64,000 nucleotides of DNA, from positions 226,830 through 290,829 of the forward strand of contig NZ_LMMV01000012.1 in NCBI RefSeq assembly GCF_001422405.1, in the 5' to 3' direction. Shown one piece after another: positions 39,129 to 47,929 of the stretch; the first letter of the stretch is position 1; the number at the start of each line of letters is the position of its first letter. This DNA is from Pseudorhodoferax sp. Leaf267 (GTDB lineage Bacteria > Pseudomonadota > Gammaproteobacteria > Burkholderiales > Burkholderiaceae_C). The notes below the pieces were generated by a model. It did not search any database, was not told where the DNA came from, and worked only from the letters and a program-made list of their open reading frames with translations. A program made the position numbers and the translations under genes.

Positions 39129-41207
39129 TCAGTCCAGCTGCTTGCGCAACCCCGCATGCACGCCGATCCACTGGTTGATCAGGTCAAGCAGGTGATCCGG
39201 ATCGATGGGCTTGGCCAGATGCGCATCGAATCCTGCCGCTGCCGTCTGCTCCCGATCGCGTTGCGTTCCCCATCCCGTCAACGCAGCGATGGATGCATCG
39301 CGCAGACCCACATCGGCGCGCAGCCGCCTGGCCACTTCCAGGCCATCCATGCCCGGCAGCCCCAGGTCCAGCAGGACGACCGTCGGCGTCCACTCGGCCG
39401 CAATCTGCAGTGCCTGCGGGCCGTCTGCTGCGCCGCGCACATCGTGACCTTCCGCCTCGATCAGCTGCACCAGCGTGGCCAGGCCATCCGGGTTGTCCTC
39501 CACGACCAGCACCCGACCGGGCTGGACGGCGGCGCTCGGCGGTTCGGGCATGTCGATCGTGAGGGGGGCCGCCACCAAGGGCAGCGTGAACGTGACCGTG
39601 CTGCCCGCGTTCAGGCCCTCACTGCGCAACTCCACACTGCCCCCATGCATCTCCACCAGGTTCTTCACCAGCGAAAGGCCGATGCCCAAGCCGCCGTGGG
39701 CCTTGGTGCCGGTGTGGGCCAACTGCGTGAACAGCTGGAAGACACGCTTGTGATCTTCAGGTGGGACGCCGAACCCGTTGTCGGACACTTCCACGATGGC
39801 GTGGCCTTCGTGGATCCACGCGGACAGCGCCACCTCCCCACCGTCGGCTGTGTATTTGGCTGCGTTGTTCAGCAGATTGGTCACGACCTGGACGATGCGG
39901 GCCGGGTCCACATCCACCGGGACCGGCGTCTGCGGCAACCGGACAACGACATGGTGCCTCGCGCGTTCGAGAGCGGGTGTCGCCGCCTCGAGGGCCTGCG
40001 CCAACAGCGGCCTCACGTCGACGACTTCGCGTTTCAACTCGACGATGCCGCGGTTGATGCGTGAGACGTCGAGCAGGTCGTCGATCAGCCGCGACAGATG
40101 CCTTGCCTGGCGCTCGATCACCTCATGGGCGCGAACGGCCTGCCTGATGTCCGGTGCCTGCTTCAGCAAGGACAGCGAGTACAGCATCGGTGCCAGCGGG
40201 TTGCGCAACTCGTGCGCAAGCGTGGCCAGGAACTCGTCCTTGCGTCGGTCCTGTTCCCGCAGGGCGCTTGCATCGCGAACGCGCTCGATGTGGGCCCAGC
40301 ACCGGTCCACCACCTCCGTGATGATCCGCAGCTCCTCCTGGCGCCACTGCCGGGGCGCGCGGTCGTGGACAGCCATCATGGCCACAAGCCGTCCCGCTTT
40401 GACCAGCCCGGCGCAGACGATCGCTTTGATGCCGATGGCATTGAACATGCGGCCGCCGTCGTCGTCACCGAGTTCACGGTCCACATCGTTCACGACCAGG
40501 TGGTGGCCATTGCGAAGATGGGAGGTCGCCTGAGAGCCAAACAATTCGAGCGAGTAGACCCCCGCGCTGGACGGCACCCCGGCCTGCGACCAGTCGCTCC
40601 GGATGGTGAACCGGTCGTTGTCAGGATCGACATCTGCGTATGCGCAGCGCGTCGCGCCCAGATGCTCTCCGAGCAGCCGGGCGGTGACCTGCATGACCTC
40701 AACCGCTTCCGTCAGCGGACGGGTCGCGCGTTCGATGCTGTCGAGCAGGTGCAGGCGGACCTGGTTGCTGACTTCCATGGCGTTGGCCAACTTGCGCGCC
40801 GTGATGTCGGTGGCCGTGCCGATGGCACGTGTGCACACGCCCTCCTCGTTGAACAGCCCTCGACCCCTGGCAGCCACCCAGCGCAGCACGCCGTCCTCCT
40901 TGCCGATGGTGCGGTATTCGACGTCGTAGACGGTGCGCAGCGCGGGGTTCTGCGCATCGGAGAATGCCTGGGTCACAGCGACCCGGTCGTCGGGGTGCAG
41001 GCCGTTGACGAAGTCCTGCAGCGTGGCGTGGGCATCCGGAGACATTCCGAACATGGCCTTGACGCGCGCTGGCCAGTACAGGGTGCCCGTCAGCACATCC
41101 ACGTCCCACAGCCCGATTTCGGCAGCCTCGATCGCCAGCCGCAGCTGTTCTTCCCTGTCTTGAAGGGACAAGCCCGGATGCGCTGCGCTTTGGTTGTCTG
41201 AATCCAT
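39129..41207 (-). CDS. PAS-GAF hybrid sensor histidine kinase with receiver domain
   Basis: A 692-residue soluble hybrid kinase without membrane segments. Domains in order: PAS (about 20-135, with LWDVDVLTGTLYW and the PAC end ATDITARK), GAF (about 150-310), HisKA with H332 in ATLAHELRNPLAP, HATPase_c with NLLNNAAKYT, SDNGFGVP and GGLGIGLSL, then a C-terminal receiver domain (about 565-690) with acidic pair E570-D571, phospho-acceptor D614 (LLDLGLPGMDG) and K666. A response-regulator partner is not adjacent. The output is unknown. Its start MDSDNQS at 41207 sits 80 bp after the VIT gene stop on the same strand. Confidence 0.92.
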   Translation of the reverse strand: MDSDNQSAAHPGLSLQDREEQLRLAIEAAEIGLWDVDVLTGTLYWPARVKAMFGMSPDAHATLQDFVNGLHPDDRVAVTQAFSDAQNPALRTVYDVEYRTIGKEDGVLRWVAARGRGLFNEEGVCTRAIGTATDITARKLANAMEVSNQVRLHLLDSIERATRPLTEAVEVMQVTARLLGEHLGATRCAYADVDPDNDRFTIRSDWSQAGVPSSAGVYSLELFGSQATSHLRNGHHLVVNDVDRELGDDDGGRMFNAIGIKAIVCAGLVKAGRLVAMMAVHDRAPRQWRQEELRIITEVVDRCWAHIERVRDASALREQDRRKDEFLATLAHELRNPLAPMLYSLSLLKQAPDIRQAVRAHEVIERQARHLSRLIDDLLDVSRINRGIVELKREVVDVRPLLAQALEAATPALERARHHVVVRLPQTPVPVDVDPARIVQVVTNLLNNAAKYTADGGEVALSAWIHEGHAIVEVSDNGFGVPPEDHKRVFQLFTQLAHTGTKAHGGLGIGLSLVKNLVEMHGGSVELRSEGLNAGSTVTFTLPLVAAPLTIDMPEPPSAAVQPGRVLVVEDNPDGLATLVQLIEAEGHDVRGAADGPQALQIAAEWTPTVVLLDLGLPGMDGLEVARRLRADVGLRDASIAALTGWGTQRDREQTAAAGFDAHLAKPIDPDHLLDLINQWIGVHAGLRKQLD

Positions 41208-41287
41208 CGTGTTCTCGTGGTCTGCAAGCTTGCTGGTTCGTAGCAGGTGCTGCCGCTGTCGATGCTGCCGCCGCAGGATGGCGCCGA

Positions 41288-41992
41288 TCAGGCCACGCTG
41301 CCGAACAGCGCCCCGGCGCCCGCCGTGACGCCCAGGGCCAGCGCACCCCAGAGCGCCACCCGGACGGTGGCCGGCAACAGCGGCGCGCCACCGGCCCGCG
41401 CCGCCAGCATGCCCAGCAGCGCGAGAAAGCCGATCGACGCAGCCGACACCCAGGCCACCAGCTGCGGGCCGGCGGCCAGCCAAGCCACAGCCAGGGGCAG
41501 CGCCGCACCCGCGGTGAAGCTCAGCGCCGAGGCCAGCGCCGCCTGCAGCGGGCGCGCGCCCAGCGCATCGGTGATGCCCAGTTCGTCGCGCGCGTGCGCG
41601 CCCAGGGCATCGTGCGCGGTCAGCTCTTGGGCCACCTGGGCCGCCAACGCGTACGACAGGCCGCGCCCGACGTAGATGGCGGTGAGCTCGCGCTGCTCGG
41701 CGGCAGGATCGGCGGCCAGCTCGCGGCCCTCGCGCGCCAGGTCGGCTTGTTCCGTGTCGGCCTGCGAGCGCACCGATACATATTCGCCCGCCGCCATCGA
41801 CATGGCACCTGCCACCAGGCCCGCCACGCCCGCCGTGAGCACGCTCGCCTGGCTGGCACTGGAGGCTGCCACGCCGACGATCAGGCTGGCCGTGGAGACA
41901 ATGCCGTCGTTGGCGCCGAGCACCGCCGCGCGCAGCCAGCCGATGCGCGCCGTGCGATGGTGCTCGATGTGGCGGCGTGCGGAGATCTTCAT
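41288..41992 (-). CDS. VIT1/CCC1-family transporter
   Basis: A 234-residue membrane protein of the vacuolar iron transporter family. The N-terminal GWLRAAVLGANDGIVSTASLIVGVA is the family signature; a GAMSMAAGEYVSVRSQADTE segment forms the second helix and cytoplasmic start. The middle ~70 residues are a hydrophilic metal-binding stretch (E-rich), followed by three helices. Bacterial members export iron or manganese from the cytoplasm. It lies upstream of the hybrid kinase gene on the same strand but a functional link is not evident. Confidence 0.88.
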   Translation of the reverse strand: MKISARRHIEHHRTARIGWLRAAVLGANDGIVSTASLIVGVAASSASQASVLTAGVAGLVAGAMSMAAGEYVSVRSQADTEQADLAREGRELAADPAAEQRELTAIYVGRGLSYALAAQVAQELTAHDALGAHARDELGITDALGARPLQAALASALSFTAGAALPLAVAWLAAGPQLVAWVSAASIGFLALLGMLAARAGGAPLLPATVRVALWGALALGVTAGAGALFGSVA

Positions 41993-42305
41993 CGCGCGAC
42001 GCGGGCCACCGCGGGTGTGTGGGCAGCCGATCGCAGCACCGGCGTGCGCAGCCGAGCAGGGGTGCGCTGCACTGCAGGCGCGGTCGTCGCCGCTGCAAAG
42101 TCTGAACGTCTTGCTTCCATGAGGTCCTCACCACGATGCGCCGCATGCTCCAGGCGCCGCGCCTGCATCCTTGCGAACGAAGAAGTGGATTTATTAGAAC
42201 ACTCGGGCGCAGCACCACGGCGCGCGCAGGGGCCCGGCGGATTGCCGCAGCACGCGACCCAGACCGCCGTGCTGGAGCCAGTCGCGTACGGCCAGGATCG
42301 GCACC
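41993..42305. other. 313-bp intergenic region upstream of the VIT gene
   Basis: No gene is supported here. It holds the presumed promoter of the VIT transporter gene on the minus strand. A relatively AT-rich patch lies at 42180-42202 (gaagtggatttattagaacac), the only such patch in the neighbourhood. The right-hand part runs into a doubtful short open frame. Confidence 0.45.
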
Positions 42306-42578
42306 GTGGCGCAGATCGAGCAGCTCGTGCGCATCAGCCGCGAGTTGGGGCTGCCGATCGCCACAGCAGCCCAGGCGCGAGAGCTGCTGGACCGGTGTGT
42401 GCACCCGCTGAAGGAGCGCGCCGCGCTGTTCACGGTGATCGGCCTGGCGGCGTGGATGGCGCACCGGCAGGCGGCGCGGCAGGCCGGTGCGCCGCAGGAC
42501 AAGCCGCCGCTTCCCTGGTGCGCGGCGGCCTTCGTGGTGCTGGTGGCAGTCCTGATGCGCTTGCTGGTAGGGCCTTGA
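42306..42578 (+). CDS. Doubtful 90-residue open frame, possibly a gene remnant
   Basis: Starts with GTG. The first 30 residues (QIEQLVRISRELGLPIATAAQARELL) weakly resemble the last helix of BKACE-type beta-keto acid cleavage enzymes. The remainder is a linker and a C-terminal hydrophobic helix (CAAAFVVLVAVLMRLLVG). It could be a chimeric relic or a small membrane protein. No ribosome site is clear. It ends six bases before the convergent kinase gene. Confidence 0.3.
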   Translation: MAQIEQLVRISRELGLPIATAAQARELLDRCVHPLKERAALFTVIGLAAWMAHRQAARQAGAPQDKPPLPWCAAAFVVLVAVLMRLLVGP

Positions 42579-42584
42579 GCCCCC

Positions 42585-43868
42585 TCACGCCGCCAGGCGC
42601 TCGAACAGATCGGGCGTGCCCATCTGCCCGCCCTTGAGCGCGATCTCCATGCCGTCGAGCGCGGGGTGGTCGCTGTGCACGCGGCACAGTGCCACGCCGG
42701 GCGCGACGGCGGCCATGTACGACAAACCCCAGGCGTCGAGCGCCTGCACGGCGTGGCTGGAGGTGTCGCCACCGGCCACGCCCACGCGGGCCAGCGGCAT
42801 GGTCGTCAAGACCTCGGCCAGCAGGGCGCCACCGGCCATGGCGAGGGCGCGTGCGTCGATGGCGTGCGGGCCGGCCTGGCCGGGCGCGACGGTGCAGGCC
42901 AGCACATGGCGGCCGGCGCGCAACAGAGCGGTGATGCGCTGGGCCGCCTCGCTGCGGGCCTGGGGCTGGGCGACCAGGGCCTGCGGGTCCAGCCAGAGTT
43001 TTTCGTAGGAGGTCGCGGCCTGCACCTGCTCGGCCGTGACGGGCGACAGGCTGCCGGCCAGCACCAGCACGGGGCCGCGCGCGGGTGCCATGGCAGGGTG
43101 TGCCTGGCCGGCACGGCCGGGCGCGATGCTGGGCGCCAGGGCCTGCACCACGCCGCTGGCGCCGGCCACCAGCAGCGGCACGCGCTCGGCCTCGCGCCAG
43201 AGCAGGGCGCCGATGCGTTCCAGGTCGCTGTTGTCCAGCACGTCGAACAGCACGCCATCGGGCGCGGTGTCGAACAGCTCGTGCACGGCTTCCTGCGAAC
43301 CGCGTAGCGTGGTGAACGGCAACAGCGCGAGTTCGTCCAGCCCCTGCAGCGCCAGGTGCCGGCGCAGGTCGGCCTCGCCCATGGGCGTGACCGGGTGGCG
43401 TGCCATGGTGGGGTGGCGGTCGATGCGGTGCACCTCGCCGGCACTGCCAGCACGCGCGAACAGGTGTCCGAACACGCAGTAGCGGCCCAGGTCGGGCTGG
43501 CCGCCGACGATGGCCGTGCGCGCGCCCGGCAGCGCGGCGCGCAAGGTTTGCAGCGCCACGCCGATGCTGCCGACCTGCGGGGCGCTGTCGAAGGTGGAGC
43601 ACAGCTTGTAGTGCAGCACGCGCGCGCCGAGTCGGCGCAAGAGCGGCACGACGGGCGCCAGCTCTGCGCGCATCGCCTCGGGTGCCATCGAGCGCGCGGC
43701 GCCGGCCAGGCCCACGGCGTCCAGCGGGCCGGCTGCCGCCAGTTGCGCATCCGTAGGCTGGCGCAGGAACAGCAGGGCGCGCAGGCCGGCGCGCGCGGCC
43801 GTGCCCAGCGTGTCGGTGGCGCCCGTGAAGTCGTCGCCGTACCAGAGCAGCGCGGGGCGGTGGTTCAC
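42585..43868 (-). CDS. DUF1537-family four-carbon/acid-sugar kinase (OtnK/OiaK-like)
   Basis: A 427-residue kinase with the N-terminal sugar-binding domain (YGDDFTGATDTLGTAARAG, the family's G-D-D-x-T-G-x-x-D signature) and the C-terminal nucleotide-binding domain (VLAGSLSPVTAEQV; GVAGGDTSSHAVQAL; ALKGGQMGTPDLFERL). Characterised members phosphorylate 3-oxo-tetronates, erythronate-like acids or 3-oxo-isoapionate. It is the last gene of the operon, 59 bp after a RuBisCO-like protein. OiaK and the RLP OiaX act in succession in isoapionate breakdown, making a similar pathway likely. The start is GTG 43868 as no ATG precedes the conserved N-terminus. Confidence 0.87.
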   Translation of the reverse strand: MNHRPALLWYGDDFTGATDTLGTAARAGLRALLFLRQPTDAQLAAAGPLDAVGLAGAARSMAPEAMRAELAPVVPLLRRLGARVLHYKLCSTFDSAPQVGSIGVALQTLRAALPGARTAIVGGQPDLGRYCVFGHLFARAGSAGEVHRIDRHPTMARHPVTPMGEADLRRHLALQGLDELALLPFTTLRGSQEAVHELFDTAPDGVLFDVLDNSDLERIGALLWREAERVPLLVAGASGVVQALAPSIAPGRAGQAHPAMAPARGPVLVLAGSLSPVTAEQVQAATSYEKLWLDPQALVAQPQARSEAAQRITALLRAGRHVLACTVAPGQAGPHAIDARALAMAGGALLAEVLTTMPLARVGVAGGDTSSHAVQALDAWGLSYMAAVAPGVALCRVHSDHPALDGMEIALKGGQMGTPDLFERLAA

Positions 43869-43927
43869 CGAGGTGCCTTCGCGCTGCGCGCTGCGGTGCT
43901 GAGCATCTTGGGGCGGCCCGGCGGTGC

Positions 43928-45193
43928 TCACGGCTGGCCGAAGAAGTCCAACGCCTGCGCCAGTTCGGGGGCCTGGCGTGCGGCCTCGTGCACGGGCACG
44001 CCGGCACGCGCCGCGGCCCAGGCCTGGCGGATGCTGGCCACGCCCGCGGCCGCACCGCCGGGGTGCGCGAGGATGCCGCCGCCGGACATGAACAGCAGGT
44101 CGTCGCGGCCCAGGGCCGCCCAGGTCGGCGCCACGGTGCCGGCCCATTGGCCCGAGGAGAAGGCGGGCATCACGGTGTCGTCGATGCCCTCGGTCAGCGG
44201 CGTGTAGCAGTCGTGCGCGGACGCGATCACTTCCGCATCCGCCTGCGCGAACTTGCCCGCGAGCCCGTGCACATGCATGTGGTCCACGCCGGCCAGGCGC
44301 CACAGCACTTGGTAGGCCTGGTACGAGATGCCCAGCAGCGGATGCCGCGACAGCGCGCCGAAGCCGTTGCGGTGGCCGTGCAGCGCCAGCGGCGTGTGCC
44401 GCCGCAGGGCCTGGATGGCGGAGAAGCCACACCAGTTCAGGCTGGCCATCACGCAGCTGCCGCCTTCGCGTTGCACCAGGTCGGCGTGGCGGCGCATGGC
44501 GTCCACCTCGTCCGTGATGTTGAAGGCCACCATGACCAGCTTGCCCGTGCGCTGCTGGTGTTCGCGCACGACGGCCATGACGGCGGGCACACGGTCGGCC
44601 AGCGGCGCGTGGTCGGGATCGGCGCTGACCTCGTCGTCCTTGATGAAGTCCACGCCGGCAGCGCACAAACGGCCCACAAGCTCGGCCGTCTGCGCGGCCG
44701 AGAAGCCCACGTTGGGCTTGATGATGGTGCCGACCAGGGCGCCCTGCGCCACGCCGGTCGATGCGCGCGTGCCGGCGATGCCCACGCGCGGCAGCTCGAA
44801 GCGCTGGCGGTAGGCGGCGGGCACGCGCATCGTCTCCAGCCGCATGCCGGTGCTCTCACCCAGGTCGTACAGGTTGCCGGCCACGGTAGCGGCCAGCGTG
44901 GGCAGGTTGGCGCCGATGTTGGCGACGGGGAATGACAGCCGCACGCGCGCCCGTCGCCACGGGCCGGGGTTGCGCTGGCGCTCCAGCAGCGCGTTCGGCA
45001 GGCTGGGCGCGCCGACGCTGTCCAGTTCCTCGATGCCCTCCACCGTGGCGCGTGCCCGCGCACGCAGGTCGTCGGTCTCGCCTTCCACGCGCTTGAAGGT
45101 GCCGCAGGATTGCTCGCCGGCCATGACCTCGGCCACGGCAGCCGGGGCCAGCGGCGTCTCGATCAGGTAGCTGGCGTGGATGCGATCGGTCAT
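43928..45193 (-). CDS. RuBisCO-like protein (form IV), OiaX-like
   Basis: A 421-residue RuBisCO large-chain homologue. The visible catalytic-site equivalents are K159-P160 in TIIKPNVG, the carbamylatable K185 with D187 and E188 in DFIKDDE, H272/H274-R275 in LHGHRNGFGA, H309 and K314 in VHGLAGKF, and the phosphate-binding SGGG (370-373) plus GG (379-380). Most of the RuBisCO active site is retained, yet overall sequence belongs to the RLP group rather than true carboxylases. The nearest described functions are 3-oxo-isoapionate-4-phosphate decarboxylase/transcarboxylase reactions. Adjacent DUF1537 kinase supports a phosphorylated sugar-acid substrate. Its start overlaps the stop of the VOC gene by one base (TGATG). 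Confidence 0.88.
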   Translation of the reverse strand: MTDRIHASYLIETPLAPAAVAEVMAGEQSCGTFKRVEGETDDLRARARATVEGIEELDSVGAPSLPNALLERQRNPGPWRRARVRLSFPVANIGANLPTLAATVAGNLYDLGESTGMRLETMRVPAAYRQRFELPRVGIAGTRASTGVAQGALVGTIIKPNVGFSAAQTAELVGRLCAAGVDFIKDDEVSADPDHAPLADRVPAVMAVVREHQQRTGKLVMVAFNITDEVDAMRRHADLVQREGGSCVMASLNWCGFSAIQALRRHTPLALHGHRNGFGALSRHPLLGISYQAYQVLWRLAGVDHMHVHGLAGKFAQADAEVIASAHDCYTPLTEGIDDTVMPAFSSGQWAGTVAPTWAALGRDDLLFMSGGGILAHPGGAAAGVASIRQAWAAARAGVPVHEAARQAPELAQALDFFGQP

Positions 45194-45735
45194 CAGAGCT
45201 TGCTCAGATCGGGGAATGGGCGCACGGGATCGGTCTTGCCGTCCCAGCCCTCGGAGGCCTCACGGATCAGGTCGAACATCTTCCCTTTCGGCCCCGCCAC
45301 CTCCGACAGCTCGATCACCGTGCCCGGGTGGTACTCGGTGTCGAAGTAGACGAAGCGCCCGCGCTCGCCCACCTCGCCGCTCATGACAGACTTGAAGCCC
45401 TCGGCCGTGAGCCGCGCCAGGTCGGCGTCGTAGTCGCTGGTCCAGTAGGCCACGTGCTGCAGCCCCGTGCGGCCGGCCTGCAGGAAGTCGCGGTACATCG
45501 AAGGCACGTCGTTGCGCGTCTGGATCAGCTCCACCTGCACATAGCCCGAGTTGGCCAGCGCCACCGAGTTGTGCGGCGCATGCGATTCGCCGCGGTACTG
45601 ATAATTCACGATGGGCACCTTGGGGTTGTAGAACCAAGGCCCCACGCCCAGCGTGCGGCTCCAGTAGTCCATGGCTTCCTCGATGTCGTGGACCACGTAG
45701 CCCAGCTGGCGGATGGCTCCGAAATGGCGGCTCAT
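45193..45735 (-). CDS. VOC (glyoxalase/dioxygenase) superfamily protein
   Basis: A 180-residue protein with two VOC beta-alpha-beta-beta-beta modules. Candidate metal ligands are the His in TGLQHVAYW and Glu in TVIELSEV, with the first His possibly in GYVVHD. VOC enzymes catalyse isomerisation, epimerisation or ring cleavage at a metal centre. The position between the ABC importer and the RuBisCO-like protein suggests it modifies the imported compound, for example as an isomerase or epimerase. It is coupled to the RLP gene by the overlapping stop/start. No close characterised relative comes to mind. Confidence 0.82.
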   Translation of the reverse strand: MSRHFGAIRQLGYVVHDIEEAMDYWSRTLGVGPWFYNPKVPIVNYQYRGESHAPHNSVALANSGYVQVELIQTRNDVPSMYRDFLQAGRTGLQHVAYWTSDYDADLARLTAEGFKSVMSGEVGERGRFVYFDTEYHPGTVIELSEVAGPKGKMFDLIREASEGWDGKTDPVRPFPDLSKL

Positions 45736-45745
45736 GCTCTGCTCC

Positions 45746-46528
45746 TCACTTCGCGCCGGCGACGATCTCGTCGGGGATGGGCACGCCCGCGAACTTCACG
45801 TGGATGTCGTTGAGCTTGCCGTTGGCCAGGTTGGTCTTGATCCAGCCGTTCACCGCGTTCATGAGCTCGGGCTGGTTCTTGCGCATGGCCATGCCGAGCT
45901 GGTAGGACTGCAGGATGAACTTGACTTCGAACTCGCGCGCCGGGTTGCGCTTGGCAATGGCCGCGATGATGGGCGGCGTGATGGCCACGATGTCGGCCTG
46001 GCCCGTGGCGCCGGCCGTGATGGACGCAGCCTCGTCGTCGAAGCGCACCACCTTGGCCTGCGGCGCGCGCTCGCTGACCAGCTTGTCCTGCGGGCCGCCG
46101 CGCGTGACAGCCACCGTCTTGCCGGCCAGGTCGTCGATGCCCGTGATCTTGAGCGACTTGGGCGCGCCCACTGCTGCCTGGATCGCGCCGTAGGGGATGG
46201 AGAAATCCACAGCCTTTTGCCGTTCGGGCGTGATCGAGAGCGACGAGATGATCAGGTCGACCTTGTTCGACAGCAGGTTGGGAATGCGCGCCGAGTTCGT
46301 GGTGTTGACGATCTCCAGCGGAATGCCCAGGTCCTTGGCGAGCAGTCGCGCCGCCTCCACGTCGGAGCCCGTGGGCTGCATCTTGTCGTCGACGAAACCG
46401 TAGAACGGCGCGCCGAAGTCGATGCCGACGCGCAGCTTGCCGGCTGCCTTGATCTCGGCGAGGTCGGCCAGGGCCGGGAGGGCCAGCGTGCCGATGGCAG
46501 CGGCCAGCAGGAAGCGGGACAGGTTCAT
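45746..46528 (-). CDS. Family-3 periplasmic binding protein of the RLP operon
   Basis: A 260-residue substrate-binding protein. Signal peptide MNLSRFLLAAAIGTLALPALA. The mature part shows KLRVGIDFGAPFYGFVDDKMQPTGSDVEAARLLAKDLG, NKVDLIISSLSITPERQKAVDFSIPYG and GKTVAVTRGG of the polar amino-acid uptake type. Such proteins usually bind amino acids or opines, but in this operon the ligand may be a sugar acid or a conjugate. Ten bases separate it from the VOC gene downstream. Confidence 0.9.
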   Translation of the reverse strand: MNLSRFLLAAAIGTLALPALADLAEIKAAGKLRVGIDFGAPFYGFVDDKMQPTGSDVEAARLLAKDLGIPLEIVNTTNSARIPNLLSNKVDLIISSLSITPERQKAVDFSIPYGAIQAAVGAPKSLKITGIDDLAGKTVAVTRGGPQDKLVSERAPQAKVVRFDDEAASITAGATGQADIVAITPPIIAAIAKRNPAREFEVKFILQSYQLGMAMRKNQPELMNAVNGWIKTNLANGKLNDIHVKFAGVPIPDEIVAGAK

Positions 46529-46548
46529 GGGTCGTCTCCTAGGAAAAA

Positions 46549-47276
46549 TCAAAGGCCGTGGGACAAAAATTCGCGCAGCTCGGCCGTCTGCGGGTTCTTC
46601 AGCATCTCGCCGGGGCCGGTCTCCCAGACACGGCCCTCGTGCATGTAGATCACGGTGTCGGCCACGCGCGCGGCGAACTCCATCTCGTGCGTGACCAGCA
46701 CCATGGTCATGCCGCCCTCGGCAGCGCCTCGATCACGCGCAGGACCTCGCCCGTGAGCTGTGGGTCCAGGGCCGAGGTCACCTCGTCGAACAGCATCACC
46801 TGCGGCTCCATGGCCAGCGAGCGCGCAATGGCCACGCGCTGCTGCTGGCCGCCGGAGAGTTGTTCGGGGTAGGCCTGGGCCTTGTCGAGCAGGCCCACCT
46901 GGCGCAGCACGCGCTCGGCAATGGCGCGTGCATCGCCAGCGTTCATGCCCTTGACGGCCTTGGGCGCCAGCGTCACGTTCTGCTCCACCGTCAAGTGCGG
47001 GAACAGGTTGTAGCTCTGGAACACGATGCCCACGTCCTTGCGCAGCGCGCGGATGTCCAGGGCCGGGTCGTGCACCGCGTGGCCGCAGACCTGGATGGTG
47101 CCGCCGTCGATCACCTCCAGCCGGTCGATGCAGCGCAGCGCCGTGCTCTTGCCCGAGCCGCTCTTGCCGATGATGGCCACGACCTGGCCACGGGGAATGG
47201 CGAAGGACACGCCCTTGAGGACCTGGTTGGTCCCGAAGCGCTTGTGCACGTCCTTGAGTTCGACGACGGGGTTCAT
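46549..47276 (-). pseudogene. Amino-acid-type ABC transporter ATPase with one-base frameshift
   Basis: The gene starts at 47276 (MNPVVELKDVHKRFG) and reads normally through Walker A (GKSGSGKST), the Q-loop (VFQSYNLFP), signature LSGGQQQRVAIARSLAMEP and Walker B (VMLFDEVTSALDP). Near 46720-46722 the frame is lost: the sequence reads VIEALPRAA-stop, while the +1 alternative continues as AEGGMTMVLVTHEMEFAARVADTV to a natural stop at 46549. One missing base accounts for it. The switch His (VTHE) lies after the lesion, so the truncated product should not hydrolyse ATP properly. Start overlaps the preceding permease stop (ATGA). Either recent inactivation or a sequencing error. Confidence 0.85.
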
Positions 47277-47929
47277 GTCTTTCCCAGGTGCAGGCGCTGC
47301 TCCAGCTTGCGGCTCCAGACCGACAGCGGATAGCACAGCGCGAAGTAGAAAGCCGCGATCAGCAGGTAGACCTGGAACGGCTGGAAGATGGAGTTGTTGA
47401 TCATCTGCCCCGTGCGCACCAGCTCCACGAAGCCGACGATGGACGCGAGCGAGGTGTTCTTGACGATCTGCACCATGAAGCCCACGGTGGGTGGCGTGGC
47501 GATGCGCACGGCCTGCGGCAGGATCACGAGCCGCATGCGTTGCGTGCGCGACATCGCAAGGCATTCGGCCGCCTCCCACTGCGTGCGCGGCACGGCCTCG
47601 ATGCAGCCGCGCCAGATCTCGCCCAGGTAGGCGCTGACGTACACCACCATCGCGATGCCGGCTGCCACCAGCGCCGGCAATTCCAGCCCCGCGATCGACA
47701 GCCCGAAGTAGCAGACGAACAGCACGACCAGCAAGGGCGTGCCCTGGATGACCTGGATCCACGCGATGGCCGCCCAGCGCACGAAGCGGTTCGGGCTGAT
47801 GCGGCACAGCGCGATCACGCCGCCCGCCAGGCCACCGCCCACGAAGGCGATGAGCGACAGGCACACCGTCCACAGCGCGCCGAAGGCCAGGTACTGCACA
47901 TGCAAGAGGCTCAGGCCGCCCCCGGTCAT
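47273..47929 (-). CDS. Amino-acid-type ABC transporter permease, second of pair
   Basis: A 218-residue HisM-like permease. It contains IQGTPLLVVLFVCYFG and the EAA loop AAECLAMSRTQRMRLVILPQAVRIATPPT. Helix number is about five. It overlaps both neighbours by four bases, permease upstream and ATPase downstream, so translation of the importer is chained. Confidence 0.9.
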   Translation of the reverse strand: MTGGGLSLLHVQYLAFGALWTVCLSLIAFVGGGLAGGVIALCRISPNRFVRWAAIAWIQVIQGTPLLVVLFVCYFGLSIAGLELPALVAAGIAMVVYVSAYLGEIWRGCIEAVPRTQWEAAECLAMSRTQRMRLVILPQAVRIATPPTVGFMVQIVKNTSLASIVGFVELVRTGQMINNSIFQPFQVYLLIAAFYFALCYPLSVWSRKLEQRLHLGKT

